Shown here: one piece after another, positions 1 through 7,818 of the stretch
Position numbering within the stretch: the stretch's first letter is position 1
Layout of the letters: the number at the start of each line of letters is the position of its first letter
Assembly: GCA_964483405.1 (NCBI GenBank)
Contig: CAZABC010000028.1
Location: 1 to 30,414 of the forward strand
DNA length: 30,414 bases
Source: CAZABC01 sp964483405
GTDB taxonomy: Bacteria; Chloroflexota; Limnocylindria; Limnocylindrales; CSP1-4
Reading direction: 5' to 3'
The notes under the pieces: generated by a model
What the model was told of the DNA's origin: nothing
The model's input: the letters and a program-made list of their open reading frames with translations, nothing else
Databases searched by the model: none
Made by a program: the position numbers and the translations under genes

Positions 1-3000
1 GGATGTCGAGGCCGGACTCGATGATCGTCGTGCAGACGAGGACGTCGGCCTCGCCCGAGGCGAAGGTCGCCATGACCCGCTCGAGCGCTCCCTCGGGCAT
101 CTGCCCATGGCCGACGACGATCCGGGCGTCCGGCAGGAGCCCCCGCAGCTGCTGCGCCTGGGCCTCGATCGTCTCGACCCGGTTGTGGACGAAGAACACC
201 TGGCCGCCCCGATCGAGCTCGCGGAGGATCGCGTCGCGGACGAGCCCGGCCGAGGCCTCCGCGACCCGCGTCTGGATCGGCAGGCGGTCCTCGGGCGGGG
301 TCTCGATGACCGACAGGTCGCGGATCCCCGCGAGGGCGAGGTTGAGGGTCCGCGGGATCGGCGTCGCCGACAGCGTCAGGACGTCGACCTCGCGCCGGAG
401 CCGCTTGAGCCGCTCCTTCGCCGCGACCCCGAAGCGCTGTTCCTCGTCGACCACGACGAGCCCGAGATCACGGAAGCCGACGTCCCGCGAGAGGAGGCGG
501 TGGGTGCCGATGACGAGGTCGACCGAGCCGTCGGCGAGCCCGGCGATGGCGCGGGCCTGCTCGCGCGGCGCGACGAACCGGGACAGCAGTCGGACCGAGA
601 TCGGGAACGCGCCGAAGCGCTGCGAGAACGTCCGGAAGTGCTGGTCGGCGAGGACGGTCGTCGGGACGAGCACGGCGACCTGCTTGCCGTCCTGGATCGC
701 CTTGAACGCGGCCCGGAGGGCCACCTCGGTCTTGCCGTATCCGACGTCGCCGACGACGAGGCGGTCCATCGGCCGGACGGCCTCCATGTCGGTCTTGACC
801 TCGACGATCGCCCGGAGCTGGTCGAGCGTCTCCTCGTACGGGAACGACGCCTCGAGCTCGCCCTGCCAGGGCGTGTCCGTCGCGAAGGCGTGGCCACGCG
901 CCGCCGCCCGGACCGCGTACAGCTCGAGGAGCTCGGTCGCGAGGTCGGTGACGGCCTTGCGGACGCGCTGCTTCGCCCGCAGCCAGTCGGTGCCCCCGAG
1001 CCGCGACAGCTGCGGGTGCTCGCCGCCGCTGTAGCGGGTGACCCGGGCGATCTGCTCGACCGGCACGTAGATCCGGTCGCCGGCCGCGAACGACAGCTCG
1101 AGGAAGTCGCGGTCGTCGCCGAGCCCCGACGAGCGCCGCAGCATCCGCTCGTAGCGGGCGATGCCGTGGTCGATGTGGACGACGAGCTCGCCCGGCGTGA
1201 GCCGCTCGATGATGTCGCGCGGGACGACCCGGCGGAGCGCCTTCGGGCGGCGGACCCGGACCGAGCCGAAGAGCTCGCGGTCGGTGACGAGGACGAGGCC
1301 GTCGGGGCCATCGGCGAACCCGCCGTTGAGGCTCCGCTCGATGAGCGAGATCGAGCCGGCCGGTGGCGCGGCGGTCAGCCCCGCGGCGATGCCGACCGGG
1401 TGGCCGGCCTCGGCGAGCAGCTCGGCGAGGCGCGGCGCCTGGTCGGAGGCGATGACGACCCGGGCGCCGTCGGCGAGCCAGGCCTCGACCGCCTGGCCGA
1501 TGCGGGCCGTCCGCGCGGGCGGCAGGGCCGGCTCCCGCCAGCCGAAGAGATCGCCCGATGCGAGCCCGTCGCCGGCGAGGAGCGTGGCGGGTGGCGGATC
1601 GGTCTCCCAGGTCAGCTCGAGCGTCCGGCCGGCGAGCAGCCGCCGCTTCCAGTCGCGCGGCGGGAGGTACGTCGACGGCCAGTCCTTCGGCAGCTCCCCG
1701 GCGTCGACGAGCTCGGACCGTCGCTCGTCGGCCTGGCGCCAGAGGAAGGCGGCCGCCTCGGCGATGTCGCCCGGCTCGTCGAGGACGAGGACCGTCCCGG
1801 CCGGCACGTGGTCGAGGCCGGTCGCCGGGGCGACGAGCGGCGCCCACACCTCCGCGCCATCGCCGATCGCGAGGGCCCGCGCGGTGCCGCCGGCGGAGCC
1901 TGGCTCGACGACGGACCCGTGGCTCGTTGGCCCGTGACCCCGGCCGTGGTCCCGGCCGTGGTCCGCCGCGACCGATGCGGCGGTCAGCCGCTCGAGGTCC
2001 GCCGCGAGCCGGTCGGGCAGGCGGCCGGCGCCCCGGCCGAGCGCGGCCCGGATCGTCGCCACGCCACCGGCCGGGACGAGGAACTCGCTCGCCGGCAGGA
2101 TGACGACCTCGTCGATCGGTCCGACCGTCCGCTGGTCGGCCGGGTCGAACCGCCGGAGCGAGTCGACCTCGTCGCCGAACAGCTCGACCCGGACCGGCAG
2201 CTCCGCGGACGGCGGGAACACGTCGACGATGCCGCCGCGGCGGGCGAACTCGCCCCGTCCGGCGACCTCGAGGACCGGCTGGTAGCCGAGGCCGAGGAGA
2301 TCCGCGAGGAGCGTCGCCTGATCGAGCCGCGTCCCGACCCGGAGGCGGCGCGGGGCGGCGGGCAGGTCGTCGGGGGCGATCGTGTGCTGGAGCAGCGCCT
2401 GGACGCTCGCGACGAGGACGCGGACGCGACCGCTCCCCCACGCCGCGAGCGCGGCGACCCGGGCGGCCGTCTCGTCGGGGACGAGCTCGCTGCGCTCGTA
2501 GGCGAGCGCCGTCCGGGGCTCGAGGACGGCGATCGCAGCGGGGTCGCCGAGCCACGAGGCGAGCTCCTCGACGACCCGGTCGCCGATCTCCGCGTCGCGG
2601 GCGATCCAGCAGACCCGCTCGCCGGCGGCGAGGACGAGCGCGGCGGCGAGGTAGGTCTTGGCCCCGTGGGGGACGGCGGTGACGGCGGCGTGCCGGCCGC
2701 GGGCCGGAGTGGTCCCGTCGGCCGGGCCGAGCCGCTCGCGGACGGTCGCGAGGGCCCCCGTCGAGGCGAGGAGCGGCGGCAGGCCCGATAGATCGGGCAG
2801 GCGTCGGCCGGCCCGCGGCGTCGCCGACGACGGCGATCGCGGCATCGGACCGCCGGCGGACGGGCCGATCGCGTCGAACGCAGGCCGGCGGTCGGCGGCG
2901 GGAGCCGGAGCGGCATCGGCTTCGCGCTCGGCGGCGTCGCGCTCGGCGGCATCCTGTGCCGCCTCCTGCGCGGCCTCCCGCGCGGCTTCGCGCTCGGCGG

Positions 3001-3160
3001 TCTCGCGGGCGAGCTCGACCTCGGCGTCGGCGCTCTCGCGGTCGAGGTCGACCTCGGCCTCCGCGCCGGCTGCCTCGACCCGCCGAGCCGCCCACTCGGC
3101 GGCGACCTTGTCGGCGAGCCGGCGCTGGCGGGTCGTCCGCCCCCGGTCGAACGTACTCAC
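1..3160 (-). CDS. mfd: Transcription-repair coupling factor Mfd, 3' end cut off by window
   Basis: Mfd is an ATP-dependent DNA translocase that removes RNA polymerase stalled at lesions and recruits UvrA for nucleotide excision repair. The open minus-strand frame runs off the window edge, so 1053 residues are visible. I read a UvrB-homology module containing GEFARRGGIVDVFP, then an RNA-polymerase-binding region (PGELVVHIDHGIARY), Walker A GDVGYGKTE near residues 804-812, DEEQRFG near 905, LTLSATPIPRTLNLAL, and finally TTIIESGLDI at the window edge. The remaining helicase part and the C-terminal domain lie outside. The chosen start is GTG at 3160, preceded by GGGAG with 7 nt spacing and 25 nt after the pth stop. 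This gives a charged, Ala/Glu/Arg-rich extension of about 115 residues before the usual Mfd start; an in-frame ATG at 2845 is the conservative alternative. The product is certain; the start is likely. Confidence 0.96.
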   Translation of the reverse strand, partial: MSTFDRGRTTRQRRLADKVAAEWAARRVEAAGAEAEVDLDRESADAEVELARETAEREAAREAAQEAAQDAAERDAAEREADAAPAPAADRRPAFDAIGPSAGGPMPRSPSSATPRAGRRLPDLSGLPPLLASTGALATVRERLGPADGTTPARGRHAAVTAVPHGAKTYLAAALVLAAGERVCWIARDAEIGDRVVEELASWLGDPAAIAVLEPRTALAYERSELVPDETAARVAALAAWGSGRVRVLVASVQALLQHTIAPDDLPAAPRRLRVGTRLDQATLLADLLGLGYQPVLEVAGRGEFARRGGIVDVFPPSAELPVRVELFGDEVDSLRRFDPADQRTVGPIDEVVILPASEFLVPAGGVATIRAALGRGAGRLPDRLAADLERLTAASVAADHGRDHGRGHGPTSHGSVVEPGSAGGTARALAIGDGAEVWAPLVAPATGLDHVPAGTVLVLDEPGDIAEAAAFLWRQADERRSELVDAGELPKDWPSTYLPPRDWKRRLLAGRTLELTWETDPPPATLLAGDGLASGDLFGWREPALPPARTARIGQAVEAWLADGARVVIASDQAPRLAELLAEAGHPVGIAAGLTAAPPAGSISLIERSLNGGFADGPDGLVLVTDRELFGSVRVRRPKALRRVVPRDIIERLTPGELVVHIDHGIARYERMLRRSSGLGDDRDFLELSFAAGDRIYVPVEQIARVTRYSGGEHPQLSRLGGTDWLRAKQRVRKAVTDLATELLELYAVRAAARGHAFATDTPWQGELEASFPYEETLDQLRAIVEVKTDMEAVRPMDRLVVGDVGYGKTEVALRAAFKAIQDGKQVAVLVPTTVLADQHFRTFSQRFGAFPISVRLLSRFVAPREQARAIAGLADGSVDLVIGTHRLLSRDVGFRDLGLVVVDEEQRFGVAAKERLKRLRREVDVLTLSATPIPRTLNLALAGIRDLSVIETPPEDRLPIQTRVAEASAGLVRDAILRELDRGGQVFFVHNRVETIEAQAQQLRGLLPDARIVVGHGQMPEGALERVMATFASGEADVLVCTTIIESGLDI

Positions 3161-3185
3161 CGGCCGACTCCCGGGCCCGGTCGCC

Positions 3186-3872
3186 TCACCGCCGGTCGAT
3201 CTTCGGTCGGACGAGGCGCCAGCCCGTCTTCGTCCGCCGGATCCCGTCCGTGCCCGGCGGCCCGTCGACCTCGCCCGGCGGGATCGCTTTCGCCGGATCG
3301 GGCGTCGGGAGCTGGAACGGGTTGAACCGGTTCGCCGCCTTGCTCGTCCCGTCGCGGGCCCAGGCCTCGACCGCGTCGGCGGCGACGTCGATCAGCTCGT
3401 CGAGCCGCGTCTGCTCGTCGGCCGAGAACCGGCTGAGGACGTGGTCGACGGCCCCTCGGTCGGGCTCGCCGATCCCGACCCGGAGCCGGCTGAACCGCTC
3501 CGAGCCCATCTCCTCGATGATCGACCGCAGGCCGTTGTGGCCGCCCGGCCCGCCCCCCTCGCGGAACCGCAGCCGGCCGAACGGCAGGGCAAAGTCGTCG
3601 GCCACGACGAGGAGGTCGTGGAGCGGGGCCCGCTCGCGGGCGAGGAGCTTGCGGACGGCGATCCCGGAGTCGTTCATGTAGGTCTGGGGCTTCGCCAGGA
3701 CGAGGTCGAGGCCGGCGTAGCGGCCCATGACGACGGCCGAGGCGTCGCGCTCCCGGCCGCGGCCGCGCCAACCGGCCCGGTCGGCGACCCGGTCGAGCAC
3801 CATCCAGCCGATGTTGTGGCGCGTCTCCGCGTACTGGCGGCCCGGGTTCCCGAGCCCGACGACGATCTTCAC
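3186..3872 (-). CDS. pth: Peptidyl-tRNA hydrolase
   Basis: Pth cleaves the ester bond of peptidyl-tRNAs that drop off the ribosome and recycles tRNA in the cytoplasm. The 228-residue product begins KIVVGLGNPGRQYAETRHNIG, with the family's conserved Asn at residue 9 and catalytic His at 19. It continues with KPQTYMNDSG, the conserved Asp in VVADDFALPFG, and GGGPGGHNGLRSI. GTG at 3872 is the start that places KIVVGLGNPG at the N-terminus; a longer in-frame extension upstream has no family similarity. The family core is about 185-190 residues, so roughly 35-40 extra C-terminal residues, rich in Pro and Arg/Lys, follow FNPFQLP; their role is unknown. mfd follows 25 nt downstream and the two probably form one operon, as in Bacillus (spoVC-mfd). 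Confidence 0.96.
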   Translation of the reverse strand: MKIVVGLGNPGRQYAETRHNIGWMVLDRVADRAGWRGRGRERDASAVVMGRYAGLDLVLAKPQTYMNDSGIAVRKLLARERAPLHDLLVVADDFALPFGRLRFREGGGPGGHNGLRSIIEEMGSERFSRLRVGIGEPDRGAVDHVLSRFSADEQTRLDELIDVAADAVEAWARDGTSKAANRFNPFQLPTPDPAKAIPPGEVDGPPGTDGIRRTKTGWRLVRPKIDRR

Positions 3873-3967
3873 CTGACCCCACGGGCATGCCGAAGGCCCC
3901 GCCGGGGCGGACGGGGCGACGACGCGATGGTAGCCGTTGGCGAGCCGAGGGGCGCTCGGAGCCGCGC
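3873..3967 (-). promoter_or_regulatory. ybeY-pth spacer with a candidate -10 box
   Basis: The 95-nt spacer upstream of pth carries GGCTACCAT read on the minus strand, with the hexamer TACCAT at 3927-3932. The same GCTACCAT octamer sits in the hrcA and rpsT promoters of this window. No convincing -35 hexamer lies 16-18 nt upstream and no TG precedes the hexamer, so this is a weaker candidate than the other two. If used, it would give pth-mfd its own transcript with a leader of about 50 nt. Confidence 0.35.
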
Positions 3968-4537
3968 CTACCCTCCGAGGAGGCGCCGCTCGAGCGCCCG
4001 CATCGCCGCCTCCTCGACGGGATCGGCGTGGTCCCAGCCGCAGACGTGGAGGGTGCCGTGGACGACGAGCAGCCGCAGCTCGTCGGCGGGCGACCACCGG
4101 ACGTCGCCGGTCTGACCGCCTCGGCCGTCTTCGGCCTGCGCCACGGCCCGCTCGACGGACACGACGACGTCGCCGAGGTGGGGCCGTCGCCCGGGCGGCA
4201 GGACGAAGCCCTCCGGCGCCGCGTGGCCCGGTTCGGTGGCGGCCGCACCCGCACCTGATCCTGACTCGCGGCCCGCGTGCGGTGGGTACGCCCCGGGCGG
4301 CAGCAGCGGGAACGACAGGACGTCGGTCGGACCGGGCCTGCCCATGTGCGTCGCGTTGAGGGCCGCGAGCTCCGCGTCGTCCGACAGGACCAGGCCGAGG
4401 GACGCCGGTCGCGGCGCTCCGCCGGCGCGAAGGGCCGAGGCGACACACCGGGCGAACTCGGCGTCGGGCAGGACGCGCGGCGTGCCGGGTCGTCGCTCGA
4501 TGTCGATCCGGAACGGGGGCAGGTAGCGACTCGGCAT
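3968..4537 (-). CDS. ybeY: Endoribonuclease YbeY (rRNA maturation)
   Basis: YbeY is a zinc-dependent single-strand endoribonuclease involved in 16S rRNA 3' maturation and 70S quality control. The 189-residue protein has the signature LLVVHGTLHVCGWDH, giving the three zinc-ligand histidines (H-x3-H-x5-H) near the C-terminus, and the upstream family motif LNATHMGRPGPTDVLSFPL. A Gly/Ala/Glu-rich stretch (GRESGSGAGAAATEPGHAAP) is inserted after DVLSFPLLPPGAYPP, in a region that is normally a short loop. The start MPSRYLPPF (ATG 4537) is chosen over the in-frame GTG at 4546 because a TACCGT box ends 8 nt before the ATG and would overlap the GTG. The gene lies just left of an assembly gap, so its upstream neighbour is unknown. 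Confidence 0.94.
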   Translation of the reverse strand: MPSRYLPPFRIDIERRPGTPRVLPDAEFARCVASALRAGGAPRPASLGLVLSDDAELAALNATHMGRPGPTDVLSFPLLPPGAYPPHAGRESGSGAGAAATEPGHAAPEGFVLPPGRRPHLGDVVVSVERAVAQAEDGRGGQTGDVRWSPADELRLLVVHGTLHVCGWDHADPVEEAAMRALERRLLGG

Positions 4538-4544
4538 CGGCGTC

Positions 4545-4550
4545 ACGGTA
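4545..4550 (-). promoter_or_regulatory. Candidate -10 box for a leaderless ybeY transcript
   Basis: TACCGT on the minus strand is separated by 7 nt from the ybeY ATG. It fits the TANNNT -10 pattern at the distance expected when transcription begins at or next to the start codon. No -35 element is apparent. The same arrangement occurs before dnaJ, lepA and the DUF2269-like gene, which is the main support. Confidence 0.35.
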
Positions 4551-4613
4551 CCAGCGCGACACCGAGGCGGCGGCGCAGCCGTCGCGGGGCCGGGGCCGGG
4601 GTAGCCGCGGGGC

Positions 4614-4713
4614 NNNNNNNNNNNNNNNNNNNNNNNNNNNNNNNNNNNNNNNNNNNNNNNNNNNNNNNNNNNNNNNNNNNNNNNNNNNNNNNNNNNNNNN
4701 NNNNNNNNNNNNN
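4614..4713. other. 100-base N run: assembly gap
   Basis: Exactly 100 N, the usual placeholder for a scaffold gap of unknown length. It falls between the ends of ybeY and pgpH. The left flank contains GGGGCCGGGGCCGGGG and the right flank contains GCGTCACGGG repeated at 15-nt spacing, so GC-rich local repeats may have broken the assembly. Any gene located here is invisible. Annotation should not be carried across it. Confidence 0.99.
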
Positions 4714-4813
4714 GGGCGCGCGTCACGGGACGAGCGTCACGGGGCGGGCGCCGCTACCCTGCCGAGACCCGGCACGCCGGCCGCGCCCGACCGGGCCGCC
4801 CGACCGGCAGCCG
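4714..4813. other. Non-coding flank between the gap and pgpH stop
   Basis: No credible coding frame is seen in these 100 bases. They hold a short direct repeat, GCGTCACGGG at about 4729 and 4744, and two copies of GCCGCTACC at about 4749 and 4808. The pgpH stop is at 4814. Confidence 0.5.
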
Positions 4814-7036
4814 CTACCGACGTCCGGGATCGCCGCCTGGACCGCCGCCGGGCACCGGGCCCGACACGGGCGCCGTCCCCGGGCCGACCGGGCCGCCGCC
4901 GGCCGCGATCGCCCGCCGGGACTCGAGCTCGACGATCTTGTTCTGCGGGTACGCGATCCGCTGGTGGTACATCCCGAGCAACTGGGCGACGAACGCCTCC
5001 CGGATCCGCTCGATGTCACGCAGCGTCAGGTCGCACTCGTCGAACTGCCCGTCGGCGAGGCGCTCCTCGATGATCCGGGCGACCATCCCCCGGATCGCCG
5101 CCTCGTCGCGCGAGGCGAGCGAGCGGACCGACGCCTCGACCCCGTCGGCGAGCATGAGGATCGCCGCCTCCCGCGATTGCGGCTTCGGGCCGACGTGCCG
5201 GAAGCGGCGCTCGTCGACGCCCTCGGCGGCGCGGCGACCCTCGGCGGTCTCGAGCCCGCCGTACGGCGCCGCGGCCTCCTCGCGGGCCTTCGCGTAGAAG
5301 TACGACACGATCGCCGTCCCGTGATGCTGCGGGATGAAGGCGATGAGCGTCTTCGGCAGCTTGTACCGGTAGGCGAGGTCGATGCCGGCGGTGACGTGCG
5401 ACTTGAGGAGCGCCGCGGACTCCTCGGGGTCGAGCTGGTCGTGGATGTTCTCGCCGCCGGCCTGGTTCTCGATGAACGCGAGCGGGTCGGACAGCTTGCC
5501 GACGTCGTGGTAGTAGGCCGCGACGCGGGCGATCAGCGGGTCGCCCCCGATCGTCTCGGCGGCCCGCTCGGCGAGGTTCCCGACCATGAGCGAGTGGTGG
5601 TAGGTCCCGGGCGTCTCGACGAGCAGGCGGCGCAGGAGCGGCTGCGACGGGTTCGCCAGCTCGAGCAGCTGGAAGACCGTCAGGATGCCGAAGAGGTTGC
5701 CGAGGACGGCGAACGTCCCGACCGTGACGACCGCGGCCCCACCGGCCGACACCACCGACGCGGCGAGGAGCTCGAGGAGTCCCTGCAGGTCGTGGTAGCC
5801 GAGGAGGGTGAAGGTCACGACGACCATCGCGTTGGCGAGGGCGACGGCGACGCCGGCCTGGATGAACACGTTCAGGCGGTCGCCGCGCCGGATCGTGAGG
5901 ATGCCGGCAAAGCCGCCGAGGAAGACGTAGGCGGTCAGCTCGAGCGAGCCGCCGTTCACGACGCCGGCGAGGAGGGCGAGGAGGGCGAGCACGACCGTGG
6001 CCGCCCAGGCGTCGAGGAGGATCGCCAGGAGCATCGCCGACGCGGCCAGCGGCAGGAAGTACGGGAGGATCGACCGGCCGGCGGTGACCTCGACCGCGAA
6101 GGCGCTGCCGAGGACGAGGACCCCGATGAGGACGAGGACGTTGTTCCGGTGCCAGAGCTGCGGCCTGAACCGCCAGATCCAGGCGAGGAGGACGCCGATC
6201 ATCAGGACGGCCAGGGCGATCCAGCCGGCGAACCTCGCGAGGTCGGGCCGCGGGTCGTCGAGGCCGAAGAACTCGATCATCTCGTACTGCAGCGGGGTGA
6301 CCCGCTCGCCGTCGCGGACGATGATCTCGCCGCGGGCGATCGGGACGGTCACCGGGGCGACGGCCGCGGCGGCCTGTTCGCGCCGCTCCTCGGTCAGCTG
6401 CTCGGAGAACGACGAGTTCGGGACGAGGAGCGGGCTGATCAGCTCCTTGGCGAGGAGCGCCTCTGACGGTGAGAGCCCGACGAACTCGTCCTCGAGGCTT
6501 GCCCGGACCTCCGTCAGGTCGGAGTCGCGGAGCTCGGAGCGGAGTCGGAGGTCGAGGACGCGGGCCGCCTCGGACCGCACGACCGCCCAGCGGTCGGCGT
6601 CGAGCGCGACGAGTGCCGCGCGGGCCGTATCGGACAGCCCGGGGATCGCGTTCTCGAGCAGGAGCGTCCGCTCGTCGTCGGTCAGGTCGGCGGCGAAGGC
6701 GGCGTCGACGGCCGCGGCACGCCGCTGGAACGCGGTCCCCTGCTCGGTCGCGATCGCCGCGGCGTCCTCCGGCGTGTAGTCGTACTGCGGCTGGACGGCG
6801 AGCCGCTCGGCCGCGCGGGCCTCCTCGGTGAGGATCTCGCTCGTGAGCTCGTCGGCTCGCGGGGCGCGGATGTCCTCGGTCGCGACCTCCCCGACGGCGA
6901 CGCCGACCCGCGCGGGCAGGATGTCGACCGCGAGGATGGCCACCAGCCCGGCGATGAGCACGGTCGCGGCGGCCACGAGCCGCACCGCGTCGCGCCGGGT
7001 GAAGGCCCGCAGCGGGGTGGATCGCTGGGCGAGCAT
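4814..7036 (-). CDS. pgpH: 7TM-HD family cyclic-di-AMP phosphodiesterase PgpH (YqfF)
   Basis: PgpH-type proteins hydrolyse the second messenger c-di-AMP with a cytoplasmic HD domain tethered to the membrane. The 740-residue protein has an N-terminal membrane anchor (about 20-38), then an extracytoplasmic 7TMR-HDED sensor region (about 45-265) containing the conserved ARGEIIVRDGERVT. A cluster of about seven transmembrane segments covers 270-460. The HD domain carries ETPGTYHHSLMVGNLAE (about 474-490), the metal-binding YYHDVGK (509-514), a conserved FIPQHHG (568-573) and a late Asp in ILMLADGVEAS. The C-terminus is a Gly/Pro tail. ATG 7036 lies 21 nt after the yqeY stop, so it is probably cotranscribed. 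In Bacillus pgpH follows phoH; no phoH is present between yqeY and pgpH here. The gene product family is clear; substrate is by homology. Confidence 0.94.
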   Translation of the reverse strand: MLAQRSTPLRAFTRRDAVRLVAAATVLIAGLVAILAVDILPARVGVAVGEVATEDIRAPRADELTSEILTEEARAAERLAVQPQYDYTPEDAAAIATEQGTAFQRRAAAVDAAFAADLTDDERTLLLENAIPGLSDTARAALVALDADRWAVVRSEAARVLDLRLRSELRDSDLTEVRASLEDEFVGLSPSEALLAKELISPLLVPNSSFSEQLTEERREQAAAAVAPVTVPIARGEIIVRDGERVTPLQYEMIEFFGLDDPRPDLARFAGWIALAVLMIGVLLAWIWRFRPQLWHRNNVLVLIGVLVLGSAFAVEVTAGRSILPYFLPLAASAMLLAILLDAWAATVVLALLALLAGVVNGGSLELTAYVFLGGFAGILTIRRGDRLNVFIQAGVAVALANAMVVVTFTLLGYHDLQGLLELLAASVVSAGGAAVVTVGTFAVLGNLFGILTVFQLLELANPSQPLLRRLLVETPGTYHHSLMVGNLAERAAETIGGDPLIARVAAYYHDVGKLSDPLAFIENQAGGENIHDQLDPEESAALLKSHVTAGIDLAYRYKLPKTLIAFIPQHHGTAIVSYFYAKAREEAAAPYGGLETAEGRRAAEGVDERRFRHVGPKPQSREAAILMLADGVEASVRSLASRDEAAIRGMVARIIEERLADGQFDECDLTLRDIERIREAFVAQLLGMYHQRIAYPQNKIVELESRRAIAAGGGPVGPGTAPVSGPVPGGGPGGDPGRR

Positions 7037-7057
7037 CGCGGTCGGCCTCGGTCTCGC

Positions 7058-7537
7058 TCAGTGCCCGCCGGCATCGTGGCCGGACAGGTCGGCGCGCGCC
7101 AGGGCCGCGGCAACGAGCTCACTCGCCCGGCGGCCGTCAGCCCGGCCGCGGATCCGCGGCGACAGCCAGCCCATGACCTTGCCCATCTCGCGGGCCGAGG
7201 TCGCGCCGGTCGCGACGACGCCCTCGGCGACGAGCGCCTCGAGCTCGGCCTCGGTCAGCGGCTGCGGCAGGAACGGCTCGACGACCGCGAGCTTCGCGGC
7301 CTCGTCGTCGGCCAGGTCGTCACGACCGGCCGCCCGGAACGCGTCGATCGACTCGCGGCGCGTCCGGACCTCGCGGACGAGGACCGCGAGGGCCTCGTCG
7401 TCGGTCAGCGGTCGGCGCTGCGCCTTCTCGGCGTTGTAGAGCGCGTTCGCGGCCATCCGGAGCGCGTCGCGGCGCACGGCGTCGCCGGCCCGCATCGCGG
7501 CCGTGATCTCCGATTGGATGCGTTCCTGGAGGGTCAC
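7058..7537 (-). CDS. yqeY: GatB/YqeY domain protein
   Basis: A 159-residue YqeY-family protein, resembling the tRNA-binding tail domain of the GatB subunit of the amidotransferase. Visible family features are the N-terminal LQERIQSEITAAMRAGD, RRDALRM, the central EPFLPQPLTEAELEALV and the C-terminal REMGKVMGWLSPRIRGRADGR. The precise cellular role is not established; a function in tRNA or translation quality control is inferred from the domain. GTG 7537 is supported by GAGGAG 9 nt upstream. The gene sits between rpsU and pgpH, the usual rpsU-yqeY pairing, but two hairpins separate it from rpsU. Confidence 0.94.
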   Translation of the reverse strand: MTLQERIQSEITAAMRAGDAVRRDALRMAANALYNAEKAQRRPLTDDEALAVLVREVRTRRESIDAFRAAGRDDLADDEAAKLAVVEPFLPQPLTEAELEALVAEGVVATGATSAREMGKVMGWLSPRIRGRADGRRASELVAAALARADLSGHDAGGH

Positions 7538-7563
7538 CGGGTTCGGCTCCTCGGGCGGACGCG

Positions 7564-7579
7564 CCGGACGGTCGTCCGG
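7564..7579 (-). terminator. Short inverted repeat in the rpsU-yqeY spacer
   Basis: CCGGACG-GT-CGTCCGG is a perfect inverted repeat; realistically a 6-bp stem with a 4-base loop. No T tract follows. It may act with the hairpin at 7612-7628 to weaken read-through into yqeY or stabilise the rpsU message. Confidence 0.3.
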
Positions 7580-7611
7580 CCCGGCCCGCCCGCGGTGGTG
7601 GTCGGTCGTCC

Positions 7612-7628
7612 CCGCCGGAGACCGGCGG
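7612..7628 (-). terminator. Hairpin directly after rpsU: attenuator or weak terminator
   Basis: CCGCCGG-AGA-CCGGCGG forms a 7-bp all-GC stem with a 3-base loop, beginning 7 nt past the rpsU stop codon. There is no T run, so it may be an attenuator or RNA-stability element lowering expression of yqeY-pgpH relative to rpsU. Confidence 0.45.
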
Positions 7629-7635
7629 AGGGACC

Positions 7636-7818
7636 TCAGCCCTGCTGGCGAGCCGCCTTCTTGCGCTTGGCTTCCTTGCGCTTGCGCTTCACGCTCGGCT
7701 TCTCGTAGTGCTCGCGACGGCGAGCCTCGGCGAGGATGCCGCTCTGCTGGATCTTCTTGTTGAAGCGACGCAGGGCACTCTCGAAGGTCTCGTTCTCACC
7801 GACTCGGACTTCGGCCAA
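7636..7818 (-). CDS. rpsU: 30S ribosomal protein S21
   Basis: S21 is a small basic protein of the 30S subunit platform near the 3' end of 16S rRNA, acting in initiation. The 60-residue product shows the full family pattern: VRVGENETFESALRRFNKK, GILAEARRREHYEKPS and a Lys/Arg-rich tail KRKRKEAKRKKAARQQG. The start is TTG at 7818, preceded by a strong GAGGAGG (7829-7835) with 10 nt spacing; no ATG or GTG in frame gives a sensible N-terminus. It is first in the rpsU-yqeY-pgpH order and has a near-consensus promoter 120-150 nt upstream. Confidence 0.95.
   Translation of the reverse strand: MAEVRVGENETFESALRRFNKKIQQSGILAEARRREHYEKPSVKRKRKEAKRKKAARQQG

Noticed and set aside
107..2791. Long plus-strand open frame of about 890 codons
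   Set aside because: It is antisense to mfd, Arg/Asp/Glu/Val-rich with no recognisable domain, and the opposite strand encodes unmistakable Mfd motifs. Long antisense frames are expected in very GC-rich genes because stops are rare.
468..3095. Long minus-strand Arg/Pro-rich frame overlapping mfd
   Set aside because: Out of frame with the Mfd motifs; composition is a shifted-frame shadow.
4277..6466. Plus-strand frame crossing the N gap
   Set aside because: Runs through 100 unknown bases and is antisense to ybeY and pgpH; no domain.
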